This document shows, one piece after another, positions 48,532 through 59,700 of a stretch of DNA of 64,000 nucleotides. Numbering within the stretch: position 1 is the first letter of the stretch; every line of letters starts with the position of its first letter. The translations under genes were made by a program, and so were the position numbers. The notes beneath the pieces are model-generated. The model ran no database searches and was not told where the DNA came from. It saw nothing but the letters and a program-made list of their open reading frames with translations. Origin of the DNA: Alisma plantago-aquatica (lineage: Eukaryota; Streptophyta; Magnoliopsida; Alismatales; Alismataceae); contig OY856410.1 of assembly GCA_963693085.1 (NCBI GenBank), forward strand, positions 1,329,647,804-1,329,711,803, read 5' to 3'.

Positions 48532-50230
48532 TGATGTGCACAAATTGTATCACCTTTTGGATCATGTTTGGTTGCATATCCATGTTGTTTTGACTCAATT
48601 ATCATTCTCATTCATGCTAGTTTCTATATTTTTAGCTATTGTTACTTGTCTCTTGGTTTGGATTGTATGTACTATATTTTATAATGAAATTATGAGGAAT
48701 ATATCATACTATCACTTATTGGATCACTCATCAAGTATCTACATGTTTTGGGGTTCGAAACTGTGCAAATATCACTTTTTACGACATGTAAATCTAACCT
48801 ACACGCCGAAAGTTATGAGCAGAATACATAGCAGCCCAGAACTGCCATTGACAAGTCATGTCTTAAAAAGACATGCCGCATCTTAAAAAGACACGATGTC
48901 GTGTTTTATTAAAGACACCCCATGTTTCAGTCCACAAAGTGAATGAAGAACTCCAGATTTGCAGCAAAATGTTGTGTTTTAATAAAGACATGTCGTGTCT
49001 TATTAAAGACACATCATGTCTTATTAAAAACACATTGTGTAGCTTTACAGAACTCGACCCAAGCTTCAGTTATTGCATAAGACACGTCATGTCTTATAAA
49101 GGACACATCGTGTCACTGTCAGTTTCAATAGAACTAAAAAATGATGCCCCTTGTTTTTAAAGACAAAACTAAGTTATGGTGTAGTTATCACTTGTCATAA
49201 TTTGAAGGTCTTTCATCCCAGAGTAGGTCTAGAGCAAGGGAGGGCAATTTTGGGTGGAAGAAGTTGGGTTTCTTACCAAAGAACCCCCATTCTTCTTCTC
49301 TTCTTCTCCATTTTCTTTTCTAGAGGTGCAACAGAGCTTCTTCACTCCATAAAGCTTCTCGGGAGGGAAGTTTATCTAGTTTAGAGTAGTTGTAGGAGTG
49401 GGATTTCATCCTCAAGTAAGAATTCTACCTTTCTTGGGTTACACCATGGGATTACATAGCTTTTCTTTCTCTAAATCATGTTGAATTCTAAACATCTTGC
49501 ACATTTCCTGTTGTACACATTCACGGGAGTAGTTTCCTTTTCTTGGACATGGGAGAGTATCTTCCATGTCATAGCATGTTTAGAACATGGTAATTTTGTA
49601 CTAAATACTATGTTGCTTGTTTTTTCACCTAGCGAGTAATAGTTTCTTCCTTTCTACATGTATGGCTGGCCACCTTATGTATATATTTTATGCTCCTTTT
49701 GCTTGATCTAAGAAGATAGGTGGGAGAGTAAGGAGGTACTCTCTTGGAAACTCCTTCTTTACCATGAGAGTGTAAATTATGGAGTTGAGCAGTAGGTTTG
49801 TGATCTAAAATGAAATTCATACATGGGAATGTTGAATTGAGTTAGGATCATTGTACTTGCACTGAGAGGTGAAGTGCAACATACAACTCTCTTTTAAAAC
49901 AAGTTCTTAGTATGTTTAAATTTCATGATCCTATTTTATGCTATGATATGTTGGTGAAATCCTAGTTCCAAGATCCTTCCATATCTGAATCTTAACCTTT
50001 CTTAAGTGATAATTTACTGTTTTGTTTTAAATCTATAATTTAATTGTTCTAATCCAAATATCTTGTGTACAACAATCTAGATTATTGAAAATCATAACTC
50101 TTGTGCCCAACTAACCACCACTCCTTGTGTTTGACCTCGACTAAAACTACTAACGTATACTTGTGGGATATAGCTAGTTGAGTAAACGATCATTCTTATG
50201 ATTTAAACTCGTTAGTGTAAACAACCAACA
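48532..50230 (+). repeat. Athila-like LTR 1
   Basis: 1699 bp, TGATGTGCACAAA ... AACCAACA. Contains an array of GACAC..GTGTC palindromes (48851-49120). ORFs inside it (48527-48886, 48873-49160, 49629-49820) recur in damaged form in the other LTRs and look accidental. Confidence 0.9.
48851..49120. repeat. palindromic GACAC..GTGTC array in LTR 1
   Basis: About seven copies of a 12-13-bp imperfect palindrome (forms such as GACATGTCGTGTC and GACACGTCATGTC), mostly joined by TTATTAAA or TTAAAAA. The same array lies at 55130-55395 (LTR 2) and 62936-63205 (LTR 3), with unit-by-unit differences. Confidence 0.85.
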
Positions 50231-50235
50231 AGTTT

Positions 50236-50253
50236 TGGCACCGTTTCTAGTGA
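50236..50253 (+). promoter_or_regulatory. primer-binding site 1 (tRNA-Asp type, decayed)
   Basis: TGGCACCGTTTCTAGTGA, five bases inside LTR 1. It matches the tRNA-Asp complement TGGCGCCGTTGCCGGGGA at most but not all positions. More damaged than the second copy. Confidence 0.7.
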
Positions 50254-50519
50254 GCATCGGTATTCCTATTAGAGTAAGCGTTTTTGATAAGTAAACGATA
50301 CTAGATCACAACCTTCATATCCACCATCAAATCCATAAATCATAATTCATCATAATTTGTTGTATCTTCCATGTTTGTTTTTGTATCTCACTCACCTTGT
50401 TTATTTGTAGGAGCATATGGGGTGTTCATAAAAAGATCATTGAATTGTGCATATCTCTACATTTAGAAAATGAACACATCATTTCCATCCCTCATGGAGC
50501 AAGAAGGAGTGAAACTCAA

Positions 50520-52370
50520 ACATGTATGGAGGAATAACAACCCACACAACTATCATCCATGTCACCATCATATGCACCACCCTCATCCATGCATCCTTCA
50601 TCCACACCACCATCATTCACACCTAATTCACCACCATCATATATACCACCAACAACTATACCACATTCTTCCACACCTTCATATCCACCACCTTCATCCA
50701 TACCACATACACCACCACCATCTACACTACATCCAACTAATCCTTAGATCCACATGAAGAACTAGTCAAGGATGATGACCTTCCTCTTAAGGACTACTTT
50801 GGCACAACTGCAATGCAGATGAGTGGGATAAATTTTAGAATTTGAGGCAAATGAGTTTTCTATCAACCCAACCATCATACAACTACTACATATGAATGCA
50901 TTTGGAGGGACACAAATGGAGGATCCAAACCTCCACATTGCTGAATTTCTACAGTTTCTAATCACCATAAAGATATATGGCATTCCTATTGATGGCATAC
51001 TCCTAATCCTTTTTCCATTCTCTCTTAGATATATAGACAAGGCATGGCTCTATACTTTACCAAAGAAGTCAATTGGTACTTGGGAGGAGCTTCTAAAGAT
51101 CTTTTTGGCAAGATATTTTCTACTTAGCAAAACTTTATAGCTAAGGAGTAAACTCATCAATAATTCTCAAAGGGATGGAGAGACTTTGTATGATACATTG
51201 GAGAGGTTCAATGATTTTCAACATCTTTGTCTACATCACGGTCTAAGAAATTGGCTTCTATTGCAATCATTCTATAATGTTTTGTGCTACAACACAAGGA
51301 TGTATGTTGATGCAGCAGCAAATGGAGCTCTAATGAACAAATCTTTTGGAAAAGCCTATGCTATTGTTGAAGATATCGCAGCAAATCATTGCTAGTAGAT
51401 TCTGGCTACAAGATTCCACCCATCCTTTTCACATACTACTTTCGGAATGCAAGTGGAAGATGACATGGTTGGTGCAATAGACTTTGTTGCAACAAGGCTA
51501 GACACTTTGTCACAAAGGTTTGAGAATCTAAGCAATGCAAACATACAACAATATTTGTGATGCATGTAGGTTGCTTGGACACTCATCTTCTACATGTTAT
51601 GCTTCTTCTATTTATTCTTCAATGGGCTACACTCCACTGGACTTCTACAACAATGTCAACCTAAATTTTATTCAACCACAACAACCACAAGTAACTTCTA
51701 GATTAGAGTCCATGCTTACAACATTTATTTCAACTCAAAAGAAGCAAAATGAGGAGTTCCATCTACTAAGACAATAAATGAATGGTACCATTTTCCAACT
51801 CTCTTCTAATGTGGATAATATTGCCACTCATGCACACATCTTGGAGAAACAAATTTCCCAACAAGCTCTTTCTAGCAAATAAGCATTTCCACCTTTCTTG
51901 CCTAGTCCACCGGAGATGAATCTTACATATTTTAGGCTGGTGACATTGAATAATGGTGTTGTCATAGAAGTATATCCTTCAAAGTATGATGATGTTGAAA
52001 CCTATGAGGATTATGAAGCTGCAAATCAAGGGGAGAAGCTACAACACATGATCTACTTTTAGATTCTTTAAGCAAGCCACGTGTCCTTTCTCCTCACACT
52101 CTATATGACACATTTCTTTATAATGAGAACACTCTTCCCAGCTCATATTTTGATGATACTTCAAAGGAGAATGAAAAGACAAATAGTATTGGCGTACAAA
52201 AGACTATTCTTGATGCAGCTCATAGGTGCTTCTGCTTGCCCCAAATCAAGGACATATTTGTAAGGAGGCCTCAATCTTTAGCTCAACAATTTCTAGCTAC
52301 AAATCAAAGAAATGGACCTCCATCTTCATCATTCACCATGGTAGGTATCCGGTTGAAATCCTCTTGAGTT
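50520..52370 (+). pseudogene. Athila-like gag, copy 1, decayed
   Basis: A Pro/Ser-rich N-terminus (SPSYAPPSSMHPSSTPPSFT..., 50559-50747) leads in frame to the Retrotrans_gag-type core at 50892-51395 (LFPFSLRYIDKAWLYTLPKK, GTWEELLKIFLARYF, GLRNWLLLQSFYN, DAAANGALMNKS). A zinc-knuckle motif CDACRLLGHSSSTC follows near 51552. The C-terminal part is acidic, without a protease motif. Stops include a TAG near 51138 where copy 2 has CAG, and two adjacent TAG codons near 51393 where copy 2 has CAA TGG. Frameshifts occur near 51150 and 51530. Confidence 0.75.
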
Positions 52371-53193
52371 TGTTATATGAAGTGAGGACACTGTGAATTT
52401 CAAGCTTAGGGAAAGAGCAACCAGTTGGTAGTATAGTTTTATTTCCCTTTTATCATCTTTTTCTTAGTTGTTGTTTTCAGTTCTGCTCTTCTGGTGGCAA
52501 ATCTAGTATGATATGAGGTTTATCTTTTATATCTGGATAGAATGCCTATTCTTAACTAATTGTCCTCTTTTTATGAGAAATATCATTTGGAGAAATTGTA
52601 AATGGCATGCATTAATCATATGAAACCTTTTGGCCTTCAACATGTGCTTAACTCTAGTTTATGATTCTAGCCAGAACATTCATCTTTCACATCCTTGATT
52701 TCTTAAAACATGTAAAGGTTTAAATTTTTGTGAGTAAATCAACTTTACAACATCATTTAGAATATGGGATGCCCTTGCCAAGCTCTTAATGCATTTTCAA
52801 CAACACTTTCAATGAAAAATTTTCAAAACAAATGAATGAAATCTAGCTAATGTCGCAATTTCGGTAACTCTCCTTTGTTAAAATTTCTTTTGGCTTATAT
52901 CATCCTTATACCCCATAAAAGATGGCTAAACTACCCACATATCATGCTAGCCTAGTATAAGTCTGATCTGGCCACGATGGTTAGGTGGTATGTCTTAAAA
53001 GTGGGTAGAATTCCCCAACCGACACTCCTTGTCTGCATAATCCTACATTAGTAGTCGAGTGCTGGAACATATAATCCATTGTCACATCATTTTTGGAAAG
53101 AAGGAGAGTACTACTAAAATTGTTAATTTTAACTAAGAATTCATCATTTGTATCCTTAATAGCTGAGAGTTTGAGTTGCACATCCACTAATTG
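52371..53193. other. Athila-like internal 3' untranslated part, copy 1
   Basis: Non-coding sequence parallel to 61520-62355 in the second unit. It is cut at AATTG (53189-53193) by the Cassandra insertion and resumes at 54570. Confidence 0.8.
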
Positions 53194-53251
53194 TGTAACA
53201 TCCTAGGATTTGAGGCCTCGGATAACATGATCTTAAAAGGAATGATTGGAC

Positions 53252-53376
53252 TACCCATATCACTAAGGTGCACCTCCTTTTCCGGGAGCCCATCACTAAG
53301 AACTCCATAGTTAAGCGTGCTCACCTTGGAGTAGTACTGGGATGGGTGACTTGTCAGAAAGTTGATCCTGGCATGC
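53252..53376 (+). promoter_or_regulatory. 5S-rRNA-like Pol III promoter module in Cassandra LTR
   Basis: AGAACTCCATAGTTAAGCGT (box A region) and GTAGTACTGGGATGGGTGAC (box C region) match plant 5S rRNA internal control elements. The spacing is as in 5S, but the flanking bases of a true 5S gene are missing. The same module occurs in the LTRs at 53737 and 54280, and in diverged form at about 43465-43590. Confidence 0.85.
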
Positions 53377-53485
53377 GCGTGAGTGAGGACAAAGTGTGCA
53401 GTTAAGGCTAGTGGTGGTCTGTGGGGACAGTCGTCATTCCTGAAACTCTACAAGAGCCTTGGGAAGTGCGCCTTGGCATTACAAA

Positions 53486-53498
53486 TGGTATCAGAGCC
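53486..53498 (+). promoter_or_regulatory. Cassandra primer-binding site
   Basis: TGGTATCAGAGCC two bases inside the first LTR, complementary to initiator tRNA-Met. The second internal has TGGTATTAGAGCC at 54029-54041. Confidence 0.9.
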
Positions 53499-54569
53499 AT
53501 AACCCTTCCAGTAGGTGGGGCCCACTTGGGCATGTGACATGCCAGTCTTGAGTTGTGCGGTCCAGGCGTGTAGGAAAGGGTTGTCCATGGTTGACGTAGC
53601 CACCCTTGCGCTGGTATTCCGTGATCGGGAGCTGGGTGTCCATGGGCCATTATGGGTCTGCACTGGAATGGGGTCAGAATATGAGGCCATATAGTTGAGA
53701 CTTGATGAGGACATCAAGAGTCTAAGTGGGGGAGATTGTAACATCCTAGGATTTGAGGCCTCAAATAACATGATCTTAAAAGGAATGATTGGACTACCCA
53801 TATCACCAAGGTGCACCTCCTTTTCCGGGAGCCCATCACTAAGAACTCCATAGTTAAGTGTGCTCAACTTGGAGTAGTACTGGGATGGGTGACCTATAGG
53901 AAAGTTGATCCTGGCTTGCGCGTGAGTGAGGACAAAGCGTACAGTTAAGGCTAGTTGTGGTCTGTGGGGACAGTCGTCATTCCTGAAACTCTACTAGAGC
54001 CTTGGGAAGTGTGCCCAGGCATTACAATTGGTATTAGAGCCATAACCCTTCCAGTAGGTGGGGCCCACTTGGGCATGTGACATGCCAGTCTTGAGCTGTG
54101 CGGTCCAGGCGTGTAGGAAAGGGTTGTCCATGGTTGATGTAGCCACCCTTGTGCTGGTATTCCGTGATCGGGAGCTGGGTGTCCATGGGCCATTATGGGT
54201 CTGCACTAATATGGGGTCACATTATGAGGCCATATAGTTGAGACTTGATGAGGACATCAAGAGTCTAAGTGGGGGATATTGTAACATCCTAGGATTTGAG
54301 GCCTCGGATAACATGATCTTAAAAGGAATGATTGGACTAACCATATCTCCAAGGTGCACCTCTTTTTCCTGGAGCCCATCACTAAGAACTCCATCGTTAA
54401 GCGTGCTCAACTTGGAGTAGTACTGGGATGGGTGACCTGTCGGGAAGTTGATCCTGGCATGCGTGTGAGTGAGGACAAAGCGTGCAGTTAAGGCTAGTGG
54501 TGGTCTGTGGGGACAGTCGTCATTCCTGAAACTCTACTAGAGCCTTGGGAAGTGGGCTCAGTCATTACA

Positions 54570-54812
54570 AATTGTTTGTCTTGGTCATCCAAATTCTACT
54601 TAGTATTGTTTAATTGATTGAACTAAAAATCTCTTTCTTGGGTGTTAAAGTTGAATTGATGGTGATGAGTATAAACATGTTGATCATGGTTGGCTTGGTC
54701 TTATACGCATCTTTCTTTTCATTTGATCTATGCATGAACTTGACAATTCTTCATTTGTGTTTCTATCCTCTTTTTGTTTGAGGACAAGTAATGGTTTAAA
54801 CATAGGGGGATT
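54570..54812 (+). other. Athila-like internal end with polypurine tract
   Basis: Continues the first internal region after the Cassandra insertion. Ends in AACATAGGGGGATT directly before LTR 2, the plus-strand primer tract. The second unit has AGCTTAGGGGGA at 62609-62620. Confidence 0.8.
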
Positions 54813-56509
54813 TGATGTGCACAAATCATATCATCTTTTGGATCATGTTTGGTTGCATATCCATGTTGTTTTGACTCAATTATCACTCTCATTCATGCTA
54901 GATTTTATTTTTTTAGCTTTCTTACTTGTCTCATGGTTTGGATTGTAGGTACTATATTTTGCAATGAAATGATTAGGAATATATCATATTATCACTTACT
55001 GGATCACTCCTCAAGTATCTACATATTTTGAGGTTCAGAACAGCACAAATACCACTTTTTATGGAATGTAAATTTGACCTACACGCCGAAAGTTATGAGC
55101 AGAATACATAGTAGCCCAAAACAGCCATTGACACGTCATGTCTTAAAAAGACATGACGTGTCTTATTAAAGACATCCCATGTCTCCATCCAGAAACTAAA
55201 TGCTGAACTCCATATTTGCAGAAAAACACCGTATTTTAATAAAGACACATCGTGTCTTATTAAAGACATGTTGTGTCTTACTAAAAACACGCCATGTAGA
55301 TTTACAGAATTCGACCCAAGCTTCAGTTATTGCATAAGACACATCGTGTCTTATAAAGGACACATCGTGTCTTATAAAGGACACATCATGTCATTGTAAG
55401 TCTCAACATAACTAAAAAAAAACGCCCCTAATTTTTAAAGACAAAACTAACTTATGGAGAGGTTATCACTTGTCATAATTCAAAGGTCTTTCATCCCAGA
55501 GCAGGTCTAGAGCAAGGGAGGGTGATTTTAGGTGGAAGAAGGTGGTTTCTTGCCAAAGAACCCCCATTCTTCTTCTCTTCTTCTCCATTTTCTTCTCAGG
55601 AGGTGTAGTAGAGCTTTTTCACTCCATAAAGCTTCTCGGGAGGGAAGTTTGTCTAGTTTGGAGTAGTTGTAGGAGTGGAATTTCGTCCTCAAGTCGGAAT
55701 TCTACCTTGCTTGGGTTACACCTTGGGATTACTTAGATTTTCCTTCTCTAAATCATGTTGAATTTTGAAAATTCTAGACATTTCCTGCTCCACACATTCA
55801 TGGACGAGTAGTTTCCTTTTCATAGACATGGGAGAGTAGCTCCCATGTCATATCATGTTTGGAACATGGTAATTCCATACTAAATATAATGTTTCTTGTT
55901 TTTCTACCTTGCGAGTACCGGTTTCTTCCTTTCTGCATGTATGGTTGGCCACCTTATGTGTATGTTTTAGTCTCTTTTTGCTTGATCTGAGAAGATAGGT
56001 GGGAGAGTAAGGTGGTACTCTCTTAGAAACTCCTTCTTTACCATGAGAGTGGAAATTATGGAGTTGAGGAGTAGGTTTGTGATCCAAAATGAAATTCATA
56101 CATGGGAATGTTGAATTGAGTTAGGATCATTGTAGTTGCACCATGAGGTGAAGTGCAACATACAACTCTCTTTTAAAATAAGTGCTTAGTATGTTTGAAT
56201 TTCATGATCCTATTTTATGCTATGATATGTTGGTGAAATCCTAGGTCCAAGATCCTTCCATATCTAAATCTTAACCTTTCTTAAGTGATCATTTACTATT
56301 TTGTTTTAAATCTATAATTTAGTTATTCTAATCCAATCATCTTGTATACAATGATCTAAATTATTGAAAATAATAACTCTTGCGCCTAACTAACCAACAC
56401 TCCTTGTGTTCGACCTCGACTACAACTACTCTCGTATATTTGAGGGATAGAGCCCATTGAGTATAATATCATTCTTATGATTGAAACTCGTTAGTGTAAA
56501 CAACCAACA
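54813..56509 (+). repeat. Athila-like LTR 2 (shared)
   Basis: 1697 bp, TGATGTGCACAAATC ... AACCAACA. It follows a purine tract and precedes a primer-binding site, so it serves as 3' LTR of the first unit and 5' LTR of the second. Palindrome array at 55130-55395. Confidence 0.92.
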
Positions 56510-56515
56510 AGTTTT

Positions 56516-56533
56516 TGGCGTCATTGCCGGGGA
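56516..56533 (+). promoter_or_regulatory. primer-binding site 2 (tRNA-Asp type)
   Basis: TGGCGTCATTGCCGGGGA differs from the tRNA-Asp complement TGGCGCCGTTGCCGGGGA by two transitions (C to T and G to A). This fits Athila/Tat-type Ty3 elements. Confidence 0.85.
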
Positions 56534-56749
56534 GCATCGGTATTCCTGTTAGAGTAACAGTTGTTAATAAGTAAATGAGACTAATTACAACTTTCATATC
56601 CACCATCATATCCATAAATCATAATTCATCATGATCATCATAATTTGTTGTATCTTCCATGTTTGTTTTTATATCTCACTCACCTTGTTTATTTGCATGA
56701 GCATATGGGATGTTCATAAAAACATCATTGAACCATGCATATCTCTACA

Positions 56750-59700
56750 TTTAGAAAATGAAGACATCATTTGCAGCCCTCATGGAGAAAGGAGTGAAAC
56801 CCAAACATGTATGGAGGAATCACAACCCACATAACCATCATCCATGTCACCATCATATGCACCACCCTCATCCACGCATCCTTTATCCACACCACCATCA
56901 TTCACACCTAATTCACCACCATTGTATACACCACCAACACCCATACCACATTCTTCCATACCCTCATATCCACCACATTCATCCATACCACATACACCAC
57001 CACCATTTATGTGACATCCACCTAATCCTTCAGATCCACATGAAGAATTAGTCAAGTACGATGACCTTCCTCTTAAGGACTACTTTCGTACAACTACAAT
57101 GCACATTAGTGAGCCTATTAATATTTTAGAATTTGAGGTAGAGGAGTTTTCTATCAGCCCAGCCATCATACAATTGCTAAAGTTGAATGCATTTGGAGGG
57201 ACACCAATGGAGTATCCAAACCTCCACATTTCTGAATTTCTGCAGTTGCTAAGTACCATAAAGATATATGGCGTTCCAACTGATGGGATACACCTAATCC
57301 TTTTTCCATTCTCTCTTAGAGATAGTTCTAAGGCATGGCTCCATACTTTACCAAAGAATTCAATCGGTACTTGGGAGGAGCTTCTAAAGTTCTTTTTGGC
57401 AAGATATTTTCCACTTAGCAAAACTTTACAGCTAAGTAGTAACTCATCAATTATTCTAAAAGGGATGGAGAGACCTTGTAGATACATGGGTGAGGTTCAA
57501 AGATTTTCAATATCTTTGTCCACATCACTATTATAACCTCAATTTCTTGAATATGTAATTAAGGATGTAATTCTCTTTTAATGAATAAATAAAATCTTTT
57601 TCTTTGATTTTCAATGGATTTCGTATGAAATGACCTTGATTGATTGATGGTGGGCTTTGTTGGCCATTGAGACCAATTGAAAAGAAAAGAGAATTAAAAA
57701 CGAAAAGAAATTGATTAATAAAAGGGAAATATGAGTAATTGACAATTAAAAGAAGATAAAGGAAAATGGATGTTCCCTGATATGGGAATTCGTGCCTTTA
57801 GTTTTCTTGAGGGCCAAGGGACCCAAAATAACAAGATAATCATAAAGGAAAAAGGAATAGCAATTAATTTTGTATTAATTAATGAGATAAATTGGGAGAG
57901 AAGGAAGACTTCTCATCCATTGATTTTTGTTTCCCAAATTATGTATAAAGCTAGATAATACCTAGACAAATGTTTCCTTAAAATTTGAGACAAATAGGTG
58001 TTTTGGTATGGGAGATATCAATTTTCCAAGTTATCTCCAATTTGGGAATTATTTTGAATTAAAAGAGATACTTCTTTCCTTTATAGTTGATCGCAAGCAA
58101 TGAGGTCTGTTGGATCTTAATCCAATAAAGGATGTTCATCGCCTTTATCCCGATCAGACTAGAACTCTATATGTCCAGGGAAACTCTCCCACCTTGATTT
58201 CTTGCAATCTAGTGGACATGCCAGCCTGTGGACAGTCCCATTGGACTCAGGAGAGGAAAACGCAGAGTTTTATCCCTGGTGTGCACATGTTTGGTCGTGG
58301 TTTTGGGAAACACCCAAACCTCGCATACCTTACCCCGACCCTATATATAGGGCAGGGTGATCGAAGGCACCAACACCCCCTTTCGCTAGTCTGATCTCTG
58401 CAAAATGAAGCCATGAGCTTTTTAACACGATCAATTAGACGTTTCGTCCTAATCTACACCCTCGTGTACATGGTGGACCTCGCCGGAGTCTGGAGAGAAA
58501 GGGAGCATCGTGGCGTACCTTTGGCGATCAATTACACCCACGATCAAACCTGACGGAGGGAGACAAAGCTCCCTGTCTGATTAGTTCGTTCACAGAAGGT
58601 CTAAGTCCAATAGTCAACCTTCCGGTTGACCGTCGTTGGAGCTGTGAGTTGCGAGGTTGAAGAAGAAGACCATCCGTGAAAGTACAAAACTACCCCTCCC
58701 TGTCTTCTTTACATGTAAGGGTAACAATGTCTTTTGGTTCTTTTTTATTTGCAAGTAACTCACGTGATCCTTGTCGCTGGATCCTTGGTGGACCAGCGGA
58801 CCACGGATCAAACGATCCAGGAATTTCTTGAAATAGCAATAAATTAATAAAAATGAGTTTTCTTATAAAAATCATATACGTTGATAGGAAACTCGGATGG
58901 AGAAAATTAATACATGAAAAATGATTAGAAAAATACGAGGAATGCTTTAAAATAGTTTGTAAACCTAAATTAGTTTCTTTTGCAAAAGTATCTAATATGG
59001 ATAGAAAAGGGTATTAAATTGTGAGTATTAACCCCAATTGATGATTGATATTAGGTTTAATCTTGCAAAGGAGTTAATTCGAGCATTATTAACTTGATTA
59101 ATGAATAAGATGGTTTTTAACCTATTTTGATAATAAAAGTACAAGATTTAGGGTTTTAAACCTAAAATGTTGATTATTATGCTTAGAAACCCTAAATTAG
59201 AGAAAAAGAAAAGAAAAACACTTCTAATATGAAATTAGGGTTTCCTATTGCTAAAAGATGAACTTAGAATCTTTTGTGAGGGAAATATGAAATAGTTAGG
59301 GTTGGTAAGTAATTTTGTAAAATTAGGGTTTAAAGTAATAAAATGGAGTGGAACCCAAATTATACTCAAAACCCTAAAAAGGGCTAGTAAACCTATGGCA
59401 CGATTAGGTCTATTAGATTTGTATACCATATCCATGATAGAGAATATTGGATGTCTTTTCAGGACCAACATGTGCATACTTGCTTGAATTCTTGATTGGT
59501 TATTTCTGCATTCAATCTGCTTAACAGGTATGTGGTTACGCCTATGAATATCCCGAATTAGTTTCTCGAGGATTTTCAAGGTTTTATCGATGACTTGAAT
59601 TAAATTGTTGGTTGAATTTAATTCATGTAAATTATAATGTGAATATGAATATCACATAAGAGATGTGCCTACTAGCTCAGATCCTAGTCCCCTCTGTAGC

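Larger units (their letters stand above)
53189..54574 (+). mobile_element. Cassandra retrotransposon, LTR-internal-LTR-internal-LTR
   Basis: Three 290-bp LTRs (53194-53483, 53737-54026, 54280-54569) alternate with two 253-bp internal regions. AATTG at 53189-53193 and 54570-54574 is a perfect target duplication for the whole array, so it behaves as one insertion. The second Athila-like unit shows the empty site (CTAATTGTTTGGCTTGG, near 62350). Each internal has a primer site at its left and a purine tract (AAGTGGGGGA) at its right. There is no coding capacity, as usual for Cassandra. Minus-strand frames over it are artefacts. Confidence 0.95.

Noticed and set aside
50470..50757. His-rich frame (HHPHPC... 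type), also at 56758-57051, as a metal-binding protein
   Set aside because: The next frame gives the Pro/Ser-rich start of gag that leads in frame into the gag core; the His-rich reading is an out-of-frame shadow of the same CCACCATCAT-rich DNA.
53252..53376. A 5S rRNA gene
   Set aside because: The 5S-like module lies inside LTRs with primer sites, purine tracts and target duplications, and lacks the 5' and 3' parts of a real 5S gene.
53408..54410. Minus-strand frames over the Cassandra array as genes
   Set aside because: They recur only because the LTRs and internals recur, cross LTR boundaries, and Cassandra is known as non-coding.
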